Shown here in pieces: positions 7,066 to 15,699 of a stretch of DNA of 42,781 bases (its first letter is position 1; each line of letters starts with the position of its first letter). The stretch lies in IMG/VR virus record IMGVR_UViG_3300037882_001297, positions 1 to 42,781 of that record; one strand, 5' to 3'. The position numbers were made by a program, and so were the translations under genes. The notes beneath the pieces are model-generated. The model searched no databases and had not been told where the DNA came from. It worked only from the letters and a program-made list of their open reading frames with translations. Source of the stretch: a virus.

Positions 7066-7956
7066 ATGGGAGTTTCATTTCTTAGAGGTCAGCAGTTAGG
7101 GCGTAAAGACCTCAACATCTTTTTGACTAACGCGTCTGGGCACCCGACTAACGCCGCTGAAATCTCGTACTCCCTGTACGACTTCACTACCGGTATGGAA
7201 GCCCTTCTAGGGCAGTCTAGGCGCACGCCTGCGAATCCTTCGGTAGGTGAGTACTATGCCAGCCTCCTTATCCCGCTAGACGCTAATATCGGGGCGTATC
7301 GGATTCGCTGGACCATGCGGGAAATAGTAGGCGGACCCCTTCAAACGGTCGTCCAAGAGTTTGATGTGAGGGACAGGGAGACGTCCACTCCTACGTCGTT
7401 TACGCCTATCCAAGAGGATTTGGTGCGTAGATTGCGTATATTAACAAGAGACTTCGACCCTGATAAACACTACAAATTCCGGCCACCTACACATGAAGGT
7501 ACCGTGAACCAGTACAATCGAGTGTTCGGTTATATCTGGGAGGACGAGGAACTTGCAGAGTACTTAGAGCGGGCCCTGGATATGATCTCAGCGGCTCCCC
7601 CAAGAACCCCTTTCGCTAGTTTGGAGGACATGGTACGTCAACGCAAGGAATGGACCACCCTCCTACTTTCTGGGGCGTCCTACTGGGCATTTCAAGCGTT
7701 ACAAGCAAATCACGTCGCCGACGAATTCTCGTACAGTATAGGTGGAATATCTTTGGATCTAGAACGTTCCTCCAAGTACGAGAGCCTAAAGAACGGGGCG
7801 TCCGAGCAGTTTGACAAGATGCTAGATAAGGCAAAGTCTACTGTCAAGATCATAAAGGGTTTGCAGCAGCCCAAATATGGGTCAGGTATTAGGAGTTCCT
7901 TCGGACCGTTTTCTGGTCGGGGGGTTTTAAATCCATCCAAATTTTTGGGTGTGTAA
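7066..7956 (+). CDS. Virion protein: Ig-like N-domain plus helical C-domain, neck/connector candidate
   Basis: 296 residues, ATG 7066 with GGTGGTG at 7053-7059. Residues 1-105 form the Ig-like domain shared with the protein at 5371. Residues 115-296 are different: a helical region with DEELAEYLERALDMISAAPP and a segment of hydrophobic helices, ending in a Gly/Ser tail. The helical part resembles the small adaptor proteins of phage necks in character, but I cannot assign a family. The gene keeps its own ribosome binding site downstream of the TnpB insertion. Role as a head-tail joining protein is inferred from position only. Confidence 0.6.
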   Translation: MGVSFLRGQQLGRKDLNIFLTNASGHPTNAAEISYSLYDFTTGMEALLGQSRRTPANPSVGEYYASLLIPLDANIGAYRIRWTMREIVGGPLQTVVQEFDVRDRETSTPTSFTPIQEDLVRRLRILTRDFDPDKHYKFRPPTHEGTVNQYNRVFGYIWEDEELAEYLERALDMISAAPPRTPFASLEDMVRQRKEWTTLLLSGASYWAFQALQANHVADEFSYSIGGISLDLERSSKYESLKNGASEQFDKMLDKAKSTVKIIKGLQQPKYGSGIRSSFGPFSGRGVLNPSKFLGV

Positions 7957-8066
7957 ATTGTAACCTAGTGTGTGTAAAATAGGTCTACATCAGGTCGAGA
8001 GTCCTGGACCTCCTCTGCTTATCCGGTGTATAACCCTTTGCTGAAACTGAAGGGAAGGCACCAAAT

Positions 8067-8381
8067 ATGAGCGATGATACACGACAACAGGTCTCGTTAG
8101 ATACGCCCGTGGACGCTGCGACGCTCTCAAGAATTGAGACTATCCAGAACGCTAGGCTTCAGTTGGGGGATCGCCTCCTGGACCTAGAGCAGGAGAGAGT
8201 TCGAGTTCTACGTGCGGTGGCCAACCTGGACGCGGAACGTGTTCGGATCTTTGAAGAGATCAACGTGTCCCGTGGTTTGTCCCCGACGACTCCGGTGGAG
8301 ATTGACGCGAAGTCGGGCAAGGTGACTCCGATTCAAACCGCTGGGGAACCCAGGACGGTTGAAGTACCGACCGAGGAATAG
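8067..8381 (+). CDS. Small coiled-coil protein, unrecognised
   Basis: 104 residues, ATG 8067 with AAGGGAAGG upstream. Residues 15-70 form a clear coiled coil (LGDRLLDLEQERVRVLRAV, LDAERVRIFEEIN), followed by an acidic, Pro/Thr-rich tail. No catalytic or metal motif. The 110 bases before it hold no gene. Small coiled-coil proteins in this position could be assembly factors, but the sequence gives no direct support for any function. Confidence 0.55.
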   Translation: MSDDTRQQVSLDTPVDAATLSRIETIQNARLQLGDRLLDLEQERVRVLRAVANLDAERVRIFEEINVSRGLSPTTPVEIDAKSGKVTPIQTAGEPRTVEVPTEE

Positions 8382-8422
8382 TCTCGCGATTACTCTTATA
8401 GAATGCCCTCAATGAGGCTTTT

Positions 8423-9772
8423 ATGGCATTTGGTGGGAACCGCGATCGAGATCCTGAGTTGGTGGAGATTACCAAGACTCCTTGGCCTGCTCCGCCCCTC
8501 AACTTGTTCATGATGGACGGTACCCGTGGGGTCATTGACCTACGATGGGATGATCCCTCGTACTTGATGTTGAATAGCCCATTTCAGATAATGGGCGTCA
8601 ACGTCTATCGAAGCCTTGACTCGGAGTTCGGGCCGTATACCCGTATCACTGAGCTTCCGGTAGGTGCCACATTTTGGCGCGATGAAACCGACAATGAGCT
8701 TATCGTAGACGAGGACGTGTCCGATAACTTCTTGCTTAGAGGGTCATCGACTGCAGGAAGCGACGAAAAACGTTACGTTCTGCAGGTGTTGCATTCGCCT
8801 ATCGTAGGGGAGGGGTCTCGTGGGGTGCCTTCTAAGTCCCCGAGGGACGTACGAGTCTTCGTGGACGGCGTTGAAGCCCGGGTCCGTAGCGTACATGGCC
8901 CAACGGGCGAGGTCGAGCTAGACGTAAACTATTACCCGAACGTAGCCAAACAGAACTACTTTGTACCCGTCGTTCCAACGGAGCAGAGCCGAGTGACTTG
9001 TACTTACCGGTACACAAGGTCTTTGCTCAAGACCGATCTACGTCAGCGCATCTTCTACCGCGTTACGACGGTAGGACTTCCCGTGGGTTGCAATCTAGCT
9101 AATGTGCAATGCACTGACTTGATAGAGACCCCTCTGGAGTATGCGGCGTCTACGAATACCTTCGAGATTGAGAAGCTCGATTGGATCTGGAAGGAAGCGG
9201 TTCGTCGCAATCGTTGGATTCTAGAACAGGGGGGAGAGCGCGTCAAAGTCTTCCTTCAGAAAAACTCCGGCGTCCCTTGCTCCTGTTACTCAGACACCCA
9301 CAAGCAACCCACTCGCGATTGTGGGAAGTGCTACGGTGTAGGTTATATCGGAGGCTATGAGGGGCCATACGACATTATTGTAGCTCCTGATGACGCCGAT
9401 GTTTCGATTTCTCAGACTGAGTACGGAAGGACAGTGAAACACCAATATGAGGTGTGGACGGGCCCTCAACCCCTTCTGAGTCAGCGCGACTTTATCATGA
9501 AGGTGAATGGTGACCGTTACAGTATAGGGCCGGTCAGGATGCCCTCTAACCGAGGAAACATTCTTCAGCAGCACTTCTCTATCTCGGCTTTTGACGAGAA
9601 GGACATTCGGTACTCGGTGCCGAACGGGGACCCCGTCAAGTATGCTGCCACTCAGTTCGCCCCTAGGGGTCCCGAGTTCGGCGGTTCTACTGAGATTACG
9701 GAGCACGATGGTATTGGCGATGAGCGTGAGTATCGCGGCCGAACGACTACCTGGAAGAACATAGTTTACTGA
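8423..9772 (+). CDS. Virion structural protein with Fn3-like start and zinc-type Cys cluster
   Basis: 449 residues, ATG 8423 (TGAGG upstream). The start, PPLNLFMMDGTRGVIDLRWD then VNVYRSLDSEFGPYTRI, has the look of a fibronectin-III fold. Around residues 142-200 lies the beta-module also found in the sheath (VRVFVDGVEARVRSV ... VTCTYRYT). A Cys cluster (Cys286, Cys288, Cys300, Cys303: CSC ... CGKCYGVGYIGGYEG) looks like a structural zinc site next to a Gly-rich loop. Such multi-domain proteins occur at head-tail junctions and tail surfaces. The precise role is not recognised; a neck or head-completion protein is the best guess from gene order. Confidence 0.65.
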   Translation: MAFGGNRDRDPELVEITKTPWPAPPLNLFMMDGTRGVIDLRWDDPSYLMLNSPFQIMGVNVYRSLDSEFGPYTRITELPVGATFWRDETDNELIVDEDVSDNFLLRGSSTAGSDEKRYVLQVLHSPIVGEGSRGVPSKSPRDVRVFVDGVEARVRSVHGPTGEVELDVNYYPNVAKQNYFVPVVPTEQSRVTCTYRYTRSLLKTDLRQRIFYRVTTVGLPVGCNLANVQCTDLIETPLEYAASTNTFEIEKLDWIWKEAVRRNRWILEQGGERVKVFLQKNSGVPCSCYSDTHKQPTRDCGKCYGVGYIGGYEGPYDIIVAPDDADVSISQTEYGRTVKHQYEVWTGPQPLLSQRDFIMKVNGDRYSIGPVRMPSNRGNILQQHFSISAFDEKDIRYSVPNGDPVKYAATQFAPRGPEFGGSTEITEHDGIGDEREYRGRTTTWKNIVY

Positions 9773-9801
9773 TAACTTGATAGGTGAGGAGCGAGAGAAA
9801 A

Positions 9802-10440
9802 ATGCGTAAGATTGCGTCCCCTAGAGATTTTTTGAGTGAGATTAAAGCCATAGAAGTGTATGCTCAGACAGGCACCCCCAGTCGAGAGAAGTTAGCTTCT
9901 CTCCTCGTGGATTTGGCTGACCGCGTGTCAGTACATGCACCTTACACTAGAGTGGCGTTGGAGTTTCCGACTGAAAGCGCACTAAAGAAATACTTACGTG
10001 ACCATCCTAACGCAGATAAAAAAAACCACTCGGTAGCTAAAGCCCCTAGGAAGACGGAGCAATCAGAAAAAGAGGGTCAAGCAGAGGCGTATAGTCAAGT
10101 CTACCATAAGGTTAAGAAAACACACGCTGACGTGAAAAAGAAAATGGAACAGCACGAAAAAACAGTGACTGTTAAAGCACTTAAAAGGTGGCTGGACGAT
10201 GATAGAGGGATAGGTAACAGAAAAAAGTGGGATAATGAGATTGATAACCAAGTGAGAAAGATCAGCCAAGAGGCTTACTCCGAAACGGTTAAAAGGGTAG
10301 GTAAAGACAGCCCCAAGTTTGAGGAGGAGCTTAGGAAAGAAATTAATAGTCCTAAGTATGAGAAGAAGTTTAGTGACGCCCCCTTTGACGCCCTTAAGGA
10401 ACTAAGGTACAGGGAAGACCTTTGGCTTCTTAGAAAATGA
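9802..10440 (+). CDS. Lys-rich helical protein, unrecognised
   Basis: 212 residues. The ATG at 9802 is preferred to the GTG at 9784 because AGGAG (9787-9791) is well spaced for it. The N-terminal 50 residues (RKIASPRDFLSEIKAIEVYA ... LASLLVDLADRV) look like a compact helical domain; the remainder is highly charged, rich in Lys and Glu, probably helical. Codon use is richer in A (many AAA/AAG runs) than in the flanking virion genes, which hints at different ancestry or weaker expression. No known function. Confidence 0.55.
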   Translation: MRKIASPRDFLSEIKAIEVYAQTGTPSREKLASLLVDLADRVSVHAPYTRVALEFPTESALKKYLRDHPNADKKNHSVAKAPRKTEQSEKEGQAEAYSQVYHKVKKTHADVKKKMEQHEKTVTVKALKRWLDDDRGIGNRKKWDNEIDNQVRKISQEAYSETVKRVGKDSPKFEEELRKEINSPKYEKKFSDAPFDALKELRYREDLWLLRK

Positions 10441-10446
10441 GGCGAG

Positions 10447-10941
10447 GTGAATAACTTCGGCCACATATACGGAAAACCGCTCGTTAGAGGTTTAGATATA
10501 GCCCCCGAAAAGGCTCTTCGGCGGGTTAAGCAGAGCGTGCTTTACCGTGTGAGGCAGAAGCTCTTTCAGTCTAACTTCTCGGATCGAGCGAAGAGGGCGT
10601 TCGCCAAAGCTATCACGATTGAGCAGGGTCCGTCTTCTTTGACTATCCTTTCTACTCACCCTGGCTTTACTAACATGATGCGTGGGCGCAAGTCTCGCCA
10701 GATGACTTGGTTGACCAAGTCGAGCGTTCCGATACCTATCATTACGGAGACTGGGGAACTGATTTTTAGGTCAGCTACGGTTAAGTCCATGCGCGATGGG
10801 AAATGGGTACACCCGGGACGAGGACCTCATGACTTCATTGACAAAGCCAAAGAGGAAGCTAAGGTAGCTATCCGAAAATCGGTATTGGCTGAGATGAAAA
10901 AAGTAGTTACCGATGCCGCTAAGTATAAAGTCCGTCCTTGA
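10447..10941 (+). CDS. Tail-completion / HK97 gp10-like minor tail protein candidate
   Basis: 164 residues from GTG 10447, six bases after the previous stop. The segment GKWVHPGRGPHDFIDKA followed by a long terminal helix is characteristic of small tail-completion or neck proteins of the HK97 gp10-like type. The N-terminal part is basic. Its TGA stop lies inside TTGAT (10938-10942), the probable target-adjacent motif of the TnpB element that follows. The family assignment rests on the short motif, length and position. Confidence 0.55.
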   Translation: MNNFGHIYGKPLVRGLDIAPEKALRRVKQSVLYRVRQKLFQSNFSDRAKRAFAKAITIEQGPSSLTILSTHPGFTNMMRGRKSRQMTWLTKSSVPIPIITETGELIFRSATVKSMRDGKWVHPGRGPHDFIDKAKEEAKVAIRKSVLAEMKKVVTDAAKYKVRP

Positions 10942-10942
10942 T

Positions 10943-12170
10943 TGGCTTAAGGATACCCCCTAGGCTTGGAAGCCTTATTTGAACCCCGGCGAGAGTACAA
11001 AGAGAAACTTGGTGTAAAACTAACAATGATACGCACGTTCAACTACCCATTGCGCCCGACGGCTTCACAGGATCTAGCACTAGAGGGCGTGCTTTTGGCA
11101 TGCCAGCGGTTGTACAATGCGGCGTTGGAGCAACGGCGGGACGCTTACCGAAAGCAAAAGAAGTCGGTAACCAAATTTGACCAGATGAAGGACTTAACGG
11201 AATTACGAAAGCATGACTCGGATTATAGTCAGGTCGCCGCCACCGTACTTCGCTCCCCTCTCTTCCGTTTGGATCGAGCGTTTCAAGGGTTCTTTCGCCG
11301 AATCAAGTCTGGCCAGAAGCCAGGCTTTCCGCGCTTCAAAAGCAGGGACCGCTACAACTCCTTCTCATTTCCCTGCCAGCCTGGCATCAAGGTAATTAAA
11401 GGTAACCTAGTACGGGTCCCCAGTTTCGGGGACGTGAAGTTCCACTGCTACCGGCCCCTCCGGGGCGTCGCTAAGGAATGTCACGTCCGGCGAACTGCGA
11501 AGGGCTGGACACTTTCGGTCGTTTGCGACTTGGGCGCGGCGCCTATCAAGGTCAGCGAAGTCATAGCCACTACGGGCATTGACGTCGGATTGACTCATTT
11601 CGCTACGTTGGCTAACGGTGAGCAAATCGAGAATCCTCGCTTCTATCGAAAATCCGAAGAGATACTCGCTAGAAGGCAACAAGCGTTGGCAACTAAGCGC
11701 AAAGGCAGCAAGTCAAGACTACGCGCGAAGCGCCTTGTCGGACGCGCCCATGAGCATATCCGGAACCAACGCCTAGACTTCCTTCGTAAGTTAGCGAAAT
11801 CCTTAGTACTCAGGTACGACTTGATAGCTTACGAGGACCTCAATATCCGGGGGATGGTGAAGTCCAACCTCGCTAAATCGATAAACGACGCCTCTTGGGC
11901 AACGTTCATTGCATGCATGTCTTTCAAAGCGGAAGAAGCTGGGAAGTACATCGTGCCGGTGAACCCAAGAGGGACGTCGCAGAGGTGTTCAGGTTGTGAC
12001 ACGGTAGTGAAAAAGACCTTGTCTCAACGTGAACACCTCTGCGGGGCTTGTGGTTTACGACTTGATCGGGACCACAATGCCGCTATAAACATTGAAGCGC
12101 TCGGTTTGAGCGCGGTACGCCAGACCCTCCAAGGGGTAGGGCTCACCGAAGCTTGTAAAGGAGACCAGTT
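10943..12170 (+). mobile_element. Probable orphan TnpB element between two virion genes (limits approximate)
   Basis: The left limit is proposed just after TTGAT (10938-10942), the TAM used by the ISDra2 TnpB; the right limit is near the ribosome binding site of the gene at 12171. Within it are an 83-base leader containing the palindrome AGGCTT/AAGCCT (10962-10967 with 10970-10975) and the tnpB gene. No tnpA is present. The boundaries are inferred and need an empty-site homologue. Confidence 0.4.
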
Positions 12171-12174
12171 ATGA
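11026..12174 (+). CDS. tnpB: TnpB RNA-guided nuclease, orphan copy 2
   Basis: 382 residues from ATG 11026, chosen because MIRTFNYPLRPT is the typical family start; the open frame runs back to a TTG at 10966. RuvC motifs are intact: GIDVGLTHFA (Asp186), IAYEDLNIRGM (Glu270), DRDHNAAIN (Asp347/349), with zinc ribbon CSGCD...CGACG between. It is only distantly similar to the copy at 5791, so two separate acquisitions are likely. The stop codon overlaps the ATG of the next gene (ATGA at 12171-12174), and the gene's own 3' end supplies that gene's ribosome binding site AAGGAG (12158-12163). This tight fit lets the downstream gene stay expressed. Confidence 0.9.
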   Translation: MIRTFNYPLRPTASQDLALEGVLLACQRLYNAALEQRRDAYRKQKKSVTKFDQMKDLTELRKHDSDYSQVAATVLRSPLFRLDRAFQGFFRRIKSGQKPGFPRFKSRDRYNSFSFPCQPGIKVIKGNLVRVPSFGDVKFHCYRPLRGVAKECHVRRTAKGWTLSVVCDLGAAPIKVSEVIATTGIDVGLTHFATLANGEQIENPRFYRKSEEILARRQQALATKRKGSKSRLRAKRLVGRAHEHIRNQRLDFLRKLAKSLVLRYDLIAYEDLNIRGMVKSNLAKSINDASWATFIACMSFKAEEAGKYIVPVNPRGTSQRCSGCDTVVKKTLSQREHLCGACGLRLDRDHNAAINIEALGLSAVRQTLQGVGLTEACKGDQL

Positions 12175-12818
12175 GTGACTTTACAAGCAAATCCTGCGGG
12201 GACTTGATAGTTTGTGGGGTGAGTGCGGATGAAGTTATAGAGGACTTAGGTAAGATAATACCTAAGAGCGTGGCTACCCACATTCCTGCTGAAAATGCCC
12301 ATAAGTCTAAGGACCTATGGCGTTTACTGTCACAGTCTAGGCTGATACGCCTCAATGTCAACCCTTTATTGAAGTACCCTACGGCTTCTACGCCCACCCT
12401 CGCGAGTGAAGGGGTGGAGATACTGCAGACGGAATACAACAAGGCGGTATCTGAGATAGCCCGACTCAAGGCAGACTTATCTTCGGTGAGGTCTGAAACC
12501 ATCGCTCTTAGGTTGGAGTTGGTTCGAGCTAATCAGGAGATCGCCCGCGTTAAGGATGAGGCGACCCACGGGAATAAGTTGGACGATATTTTAGCTTTGC
12601 TCAAGGAACGCCCAACTGTAGTGGTATCCCAGGGTACGGTACAGGCGCCATCACCATTGACAGCGATGGTAGACGATGTGCCTATGTACATCCCAAGTCA
12701 GATCAAGAGCGACGCCAATGAGGAGAGTAGGGTTATAATGAAAGAAGAATCCACTTCTTCGTCGACCCTTTCTGACGCGTCTAGAGCCTTGCGCGAGAAG
12801 CGCAAAAGGCAGGAGTAA
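12171..12818 (+). CDS. Coiled-coil protein, unrecognised
   Basis: 215 residues, ATG 12171 overlapping the TnpB stop, with AAGGAG eight bases upstream. The N-terminal 80 residues include a CGDLIVCGVSADEVIEDLG segment. Residues 85-130 form a coiled coil (IARLKADLSSVRSETIALRL). The C-terminus is acidic and Ser-rich, ending in a basic REKRKRQE. Before the TnpB insertion it would have followed the tail-completion-like gene at 10447. No function is recognised. Confidence 0.55.
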   Translation: MSDFTSKSCGDLIVCGVSADEVIEDLGKIIPKSVATHIPAENAHKSKDLWRLLSQSRLIRLNVNPLLKYPTASTPTLASEGVEILQTEYNKAVSEIARLKADLSSVRSETIALRLELVRANQEIARVKDEATHGNKLDDILALLKERPTVVVSQGTVQAPSPLTAMVDDVPMYIPSQIKSDANEESRVIMKEESTSSSTLSDASRALREKRKRQE

Positions 12819-12822
12819 GTAT

Positions 12823-13458
12823 ATGTCAAGGTGGAAAGCGGCTCAAGAAAACCCTCCTGCTACGAGCATAATATGGCAGGACCCGTCATCCTATGACCCT
12901 ACCCGCCATGGGCCTCCTTACTTGCCCCCAGCTAAGACAGCAAAGGTAGCCAGCTTAGCTTCTGACGTTATTTTGGCTACGGGGTACTCAACGGTTGACG
13001 ATGCTCTCCCCGCCATACTGGTTCTACTCAGGGCGGTAGCGGTCATACATCAGACGAATCATTGGGTTACCAGCGGGTCGTCATACTACGCTGACCACCA
13101 ATTGTTTGAACGTCTTTACGGCGACCTCTTGTCGGAAATCGACCAAGTAGCCGAACGAGCGGTAGGTAAAGGGCAGAAGGACAAAGTGGCCGATGCTCGA
13201 AGCCAAATGACGGGCGTACAAAGGGTGGTCTCTTTGTTCTACCCTGCGGGAGGCGTAGATTCCCTTGACTCGCACGTTGAGTCTAGCCTTAGGGCGGAGA
13301 CTCACCTTCTTAAGTGCATTAGTAGGTTGAGCGATGAGATGGAAGTTAAAGGAATCTTGACCAAGGGTACCGACAACCTTATCGCTGGTATACAGGATAA
13401 GCACGAGGAGCACCTTTATCTGCTTCAGCAACGTCTTACGGACGACTGGAAAGTGTAA
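12823..13458 (+). CDS. Dps/ferritin-like protein
   Basis: 211 residues, ATG 12823. The central region is a ferritin-like helical bundle of the Dps type: IHQTNHWVTSGSSYYADHQ, then FERLYGDLLSEIDQVAERA. The four ferroxidase ligands of Dps are all present with family spacing: His80, His92 (+12), Asp107 (+15) and Glu111 (+4), as in E. coli Dps His51/His63/Asp78/Glu82. The 45-residue N-terminal extension is Pro-rich and the protein ends with a further helix. Dps proteins store iron, quench peroxide and coat DNA as 12-mers. In a phage it could be packaged in the virion, protect DNA, or have become structural (inference). It sits directly upstream of the actin-like gene. Confidence 0.8.
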   Translation: MSRWKAAQENPPATSIIWQDPSSYDPTRHGPPYLPPAKTAKVASLASDVILATGYSTVDDALPAILVLLRAVAVIHQTNHWVTSGSSYYADHQLFERLYGDLLSEIDQVAERAVGKGQKDKVADARSQMTGVQRVVSLFYPAGGVDSLDSHVESSLRAETHLLKCISRLSDEMEVKGILTKGTDNLIAGIQDKHEEHLYLLQQRLTDDWKV

Positions 13459-13483
13459 CTACAGGTAACGGTGTAACTGTAGT
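13458..13483 (+). other. Short inverted repeat in the gap before the actin-like gene
   Basis: ACTACAG (13458-13464) pairs with CTGTAGT (13477-13483) across a 12-base loop immediately after the Dps-like stop codon. It could be a weak terminator or an operator; no T-run follows. Confidence 0.3.
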
Positions 13484-13520
13484 CTGTAGGATGTAGAAGT
13501 ACATGAAGAAGAGGAAGTGT

Positions 13521-14543
13521 ATGGCGGAAAAGACTGAGTGTACCCCGGGCGTTGGGATCGATGTGGGGACAATGAATATTTTGTCATCTCGTCAAAACGA
13601 GGGACAAATAGTCACAAAACGCATCCGAGATGCCTTCTTGGACGTCCCTCCTGACGCCAAGAAAGCTTTGAAGATGTCCAAGGCTGACTACTACGAGCCC
13701 GACTGGACGGACCAGATCATCATCGTGGGAGATTCCGCTCTAAGGATGGCCAACCTGTTCAAGCAGGAGGTTCGAAGGCCCTTGGCCAAGGGCCTTATAG
13801 CGGCCGGTGAGCTTGACGCGCAACGAGTCCTATCCTGGATTATCGGCAACGTCTTAGGGGAACCAAAGGTCGAGAAGGAGCATTGCTACTACTCGGTGCC
13901 CGCGGAACCTATTGACCTCCTGGGTCAGGACATCGTGTATCATACGGAAGTTTTCCGTAAGATCATAGAAGAGCATGGGTATACCGCTCATCCGATGAAC
14001 GAGGCTATGGCTATCGTGTATAGTCAATGTGCCGATGCTAACTTCTCAGGGGTCTCGGTAAGCTACGGTTCGGGAATGTGTAACGTAGCTCTGGCGTATG
14101 AGACCATGATGGGAATGTCATTTTCCCTTTCCAGGGGTGGTGATTGGATTGACTCGGCTGCGGCCAAGGCCCTGGGGTCTACCGCTTCTCGTGTATGTGC
14201 TATTAAGGAAAAGGGTGGGTTCAACCTGGCTAACCCACCTAAGGACAATCGGGATGTAGAAGCCATTGCTCTCTACATCCGGCACATGATCAAGTACAGT
14301 TTGGAGAATATCGCGAAGCGCTTCAAGATGGAGCGGAATACTTTTGAGATTTCTGACCCTATCCCCTTCGTAGTCTCAGGTGGTACGACTAAGGCCGACG
14401 GGTTCATGGACTTGTTTAGGGAGGAGTTTGACGCTGTCAAGAAGAACTTTCCTATCCCAGTATCCGAGATTCGGCACGCTACGGATCCGATGACCGCGGT
14501 GGCCGAAGGCCTCTTGGTCCTTGCGTTGCAAGAGCATGAGTGA
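13521..14543 (+). CDS. Actin/Hsp70-fold ATPase (MreB/ParM-like)
   Basis: 340 residues from ATG 13521 (GAGGAA just upstream); an ATG at 13503 would add six residues. The ATPase signatures of the actin/Hsp70 superfamily appear in order: phosphate-1 loop GVGIDVGTMN (Asp14), a VPAEPIDLLGQ strand-helix like MreB's VPA segment, phosphate-2 loop SVSYGSGMCNVAL near residue 178, GGDWIDSAAAKAL, and adenosine motif FVVSGGTTKADG near 284. It is therefore likely to bind ATP and may polymerise. In other phages actin-like proteins position DNA or replication machinery; its place among tail genes is unusual. No partner (centromere-binding protein) gene is recognisable. Confidence 0.85.
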   Translation: MAEKTECTPGVGIDVGTMNILSSRQNEGQIVTKRIRDAFLDVPPDAKKALKMSKADYYEPDWTDQIIIVGDSALRMANLFKQEVRRPLAKGLIAAGELDAQRVLSWIIGNVLGEPKVEKEHCYYSVPAEPIDLLGQDIVYHTEVFRKIIEEHGYTAHPMNEAMAIVYSQCADANFSGVSVSYGSGMCNVALAYETMMGMSFSLSRGGDWIDSAAAKALGSTASRVCAIKEKGGFNLANPPKDNRDVEAIALYIRHMIKYSLENIAKRFKMERNTFEISDPIPFVVSGGTTKADGFMDLFREEFDAVKKNFPIPVSEIRHATDPMTAVAEGLLVLALQEHE

Positions 14544-14551
14544 CCTGACAT

Positions 14552-15691
14552 ATGTACTACCGACTAATTTCATCTTTGAAGCAAAGGCTGGTACTGGAGC
14601 TGCAAGATGGCTTCAGTAAGCATCCGGTATACGAGAAGGTAGTCCCGTGGATCCAGAGTAAATTCGCCTTCCGAGAGCGTCCACAGTTCGGGATCGTAGT
14701 TAAGGGTTCCTCTGCAAACAAGGTTCAGCTTAGCAGCGAGAACTTTGTGGGTACGGTATCCAGCAAGGTCATGCTAGCCAACGTTGAAAAGCCCGCTTAC
14801 CTACTGGAATGGGTCAAAGAGGATTCCGCCTTGTTGCGAGAACAAGGGGACGTCATGCCGATTCAATCGGGCGTCTATATTCTAGAATGTACCGCCGCTC
14901 CGGTCGACGCGGGGGAAATCGGCGAGTTCGTCATCGACCCGTTATTGACGGTAACGGACGAACTAGCCTTGTTAGTTGAAACTGGGGTTGAAACTGAGAT
15001 CCAGCTTCAGCAACCGCCGACCCAAGGGACCCTAAGGCTTTGGGAGAACCGTAGGCACCCCCTTGAAGAGGGTACTGACTACAACGTGGACTATCGAACG
15101 GGCCTGGTGACTATTACGTCTCGTTTAGCCCGAGGCGCCATTGTGACGGCCGATTACCGGTATGAGGTGCCTCGCCTAGGGCCGTTTACGTGGAAGTGGA
15201 ACTCGGCTAACCTAGCCCTTCCTGGGGTTATCCTAGCCTTCGGTAAGCGGGGCAGGGTAGGGGACCGCGTTGCCGTCGTAGTGTATGACGATAGAGTCGA
15301 TACTGCCATGGCTTATGGTGGGCGTACGGACGTATCCTTTGACTTAGACATTATATCCCAGGACCCTGCTCAGATGGAGGAGATGGCAGATTACGCCTTC
15401 CTCACGCTGTGGGGGGAAAAGAGAGCGGGGCTGTCATCCGAAGGCTTAGAGATAACGGACGTCTCAATGGGGGGCGAAGGGGAAGAGTCCTACGACGAGA
15501 ACGCGGACCTCTTTTTCTATACCGCTTCGATGTCGATTCAAATCCAAGCGGATTGGGAAATTCATGTTCCACTGCCTTTGACTATTAGCAGGGTAGTTGG
15601 GAGCGGCATACAAACCGTTACCAGCGGCCTCTACTTCTCAACGGTACCTATCACTCCTGGCAGGAATTGCGAGTATGAGAGAATCACGTGA
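14552..15691 (+). CDS. Virion protein upstream of sheath, tail-terminator candidate
   Basis: 379 residues, ATG 14552, eight bases after the actin-like gene. The start (VYEKVVPWIQSKFAFRERPQ) is helical-to-beta; residues 160-210 carry the beta-module (LRLWENRRHPLEEGTDYNVD, GLVTI, VTADYRYE) found in the sheath. The C-terminal half includes AVVVYDDRVDTAMAYGGRTD and a long beta region. In myoviruses the tail terminator or a tail-end protein usually precedes the sheath gene, which is the main reason for the call. No enzyme motif. It could instead be another neck component. Confidence 0.55.
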   Translation: MYYRLISSLKQRLVLELQDGFSKHPVYEKVVPWIQSKFAFRERPQFGIVVKGSSANKVQLSSENFVGTVSSKVMLANVEKPAYLLEWVKEDSALLREQGDVMPIQSGVYILECTAAPVDAGEIGEFVIDPLLTVTDELALLVETGVETEIQLQQPPTQGTLRLWENRRHPLEEGTDYNVDYRTGLVTITSRLARGAIVTADYRYEVPRLGPFTWKWNSANLALPGVILAFGKRGRVGDRVAVVVYDDRVDTAMAYGGRTDVSFDLDIISQDPAQMEEMADYAFLTLWGEKRAGLSSEGLEITDVSMGGEGEESYDENADLFFYTASMSIQIQADWEIHVPLPLTISRVVGSGIQTVTSGLYFSTVPITPGRNCEYERIT

Positions 15692-15699
15692 GGTAAATC

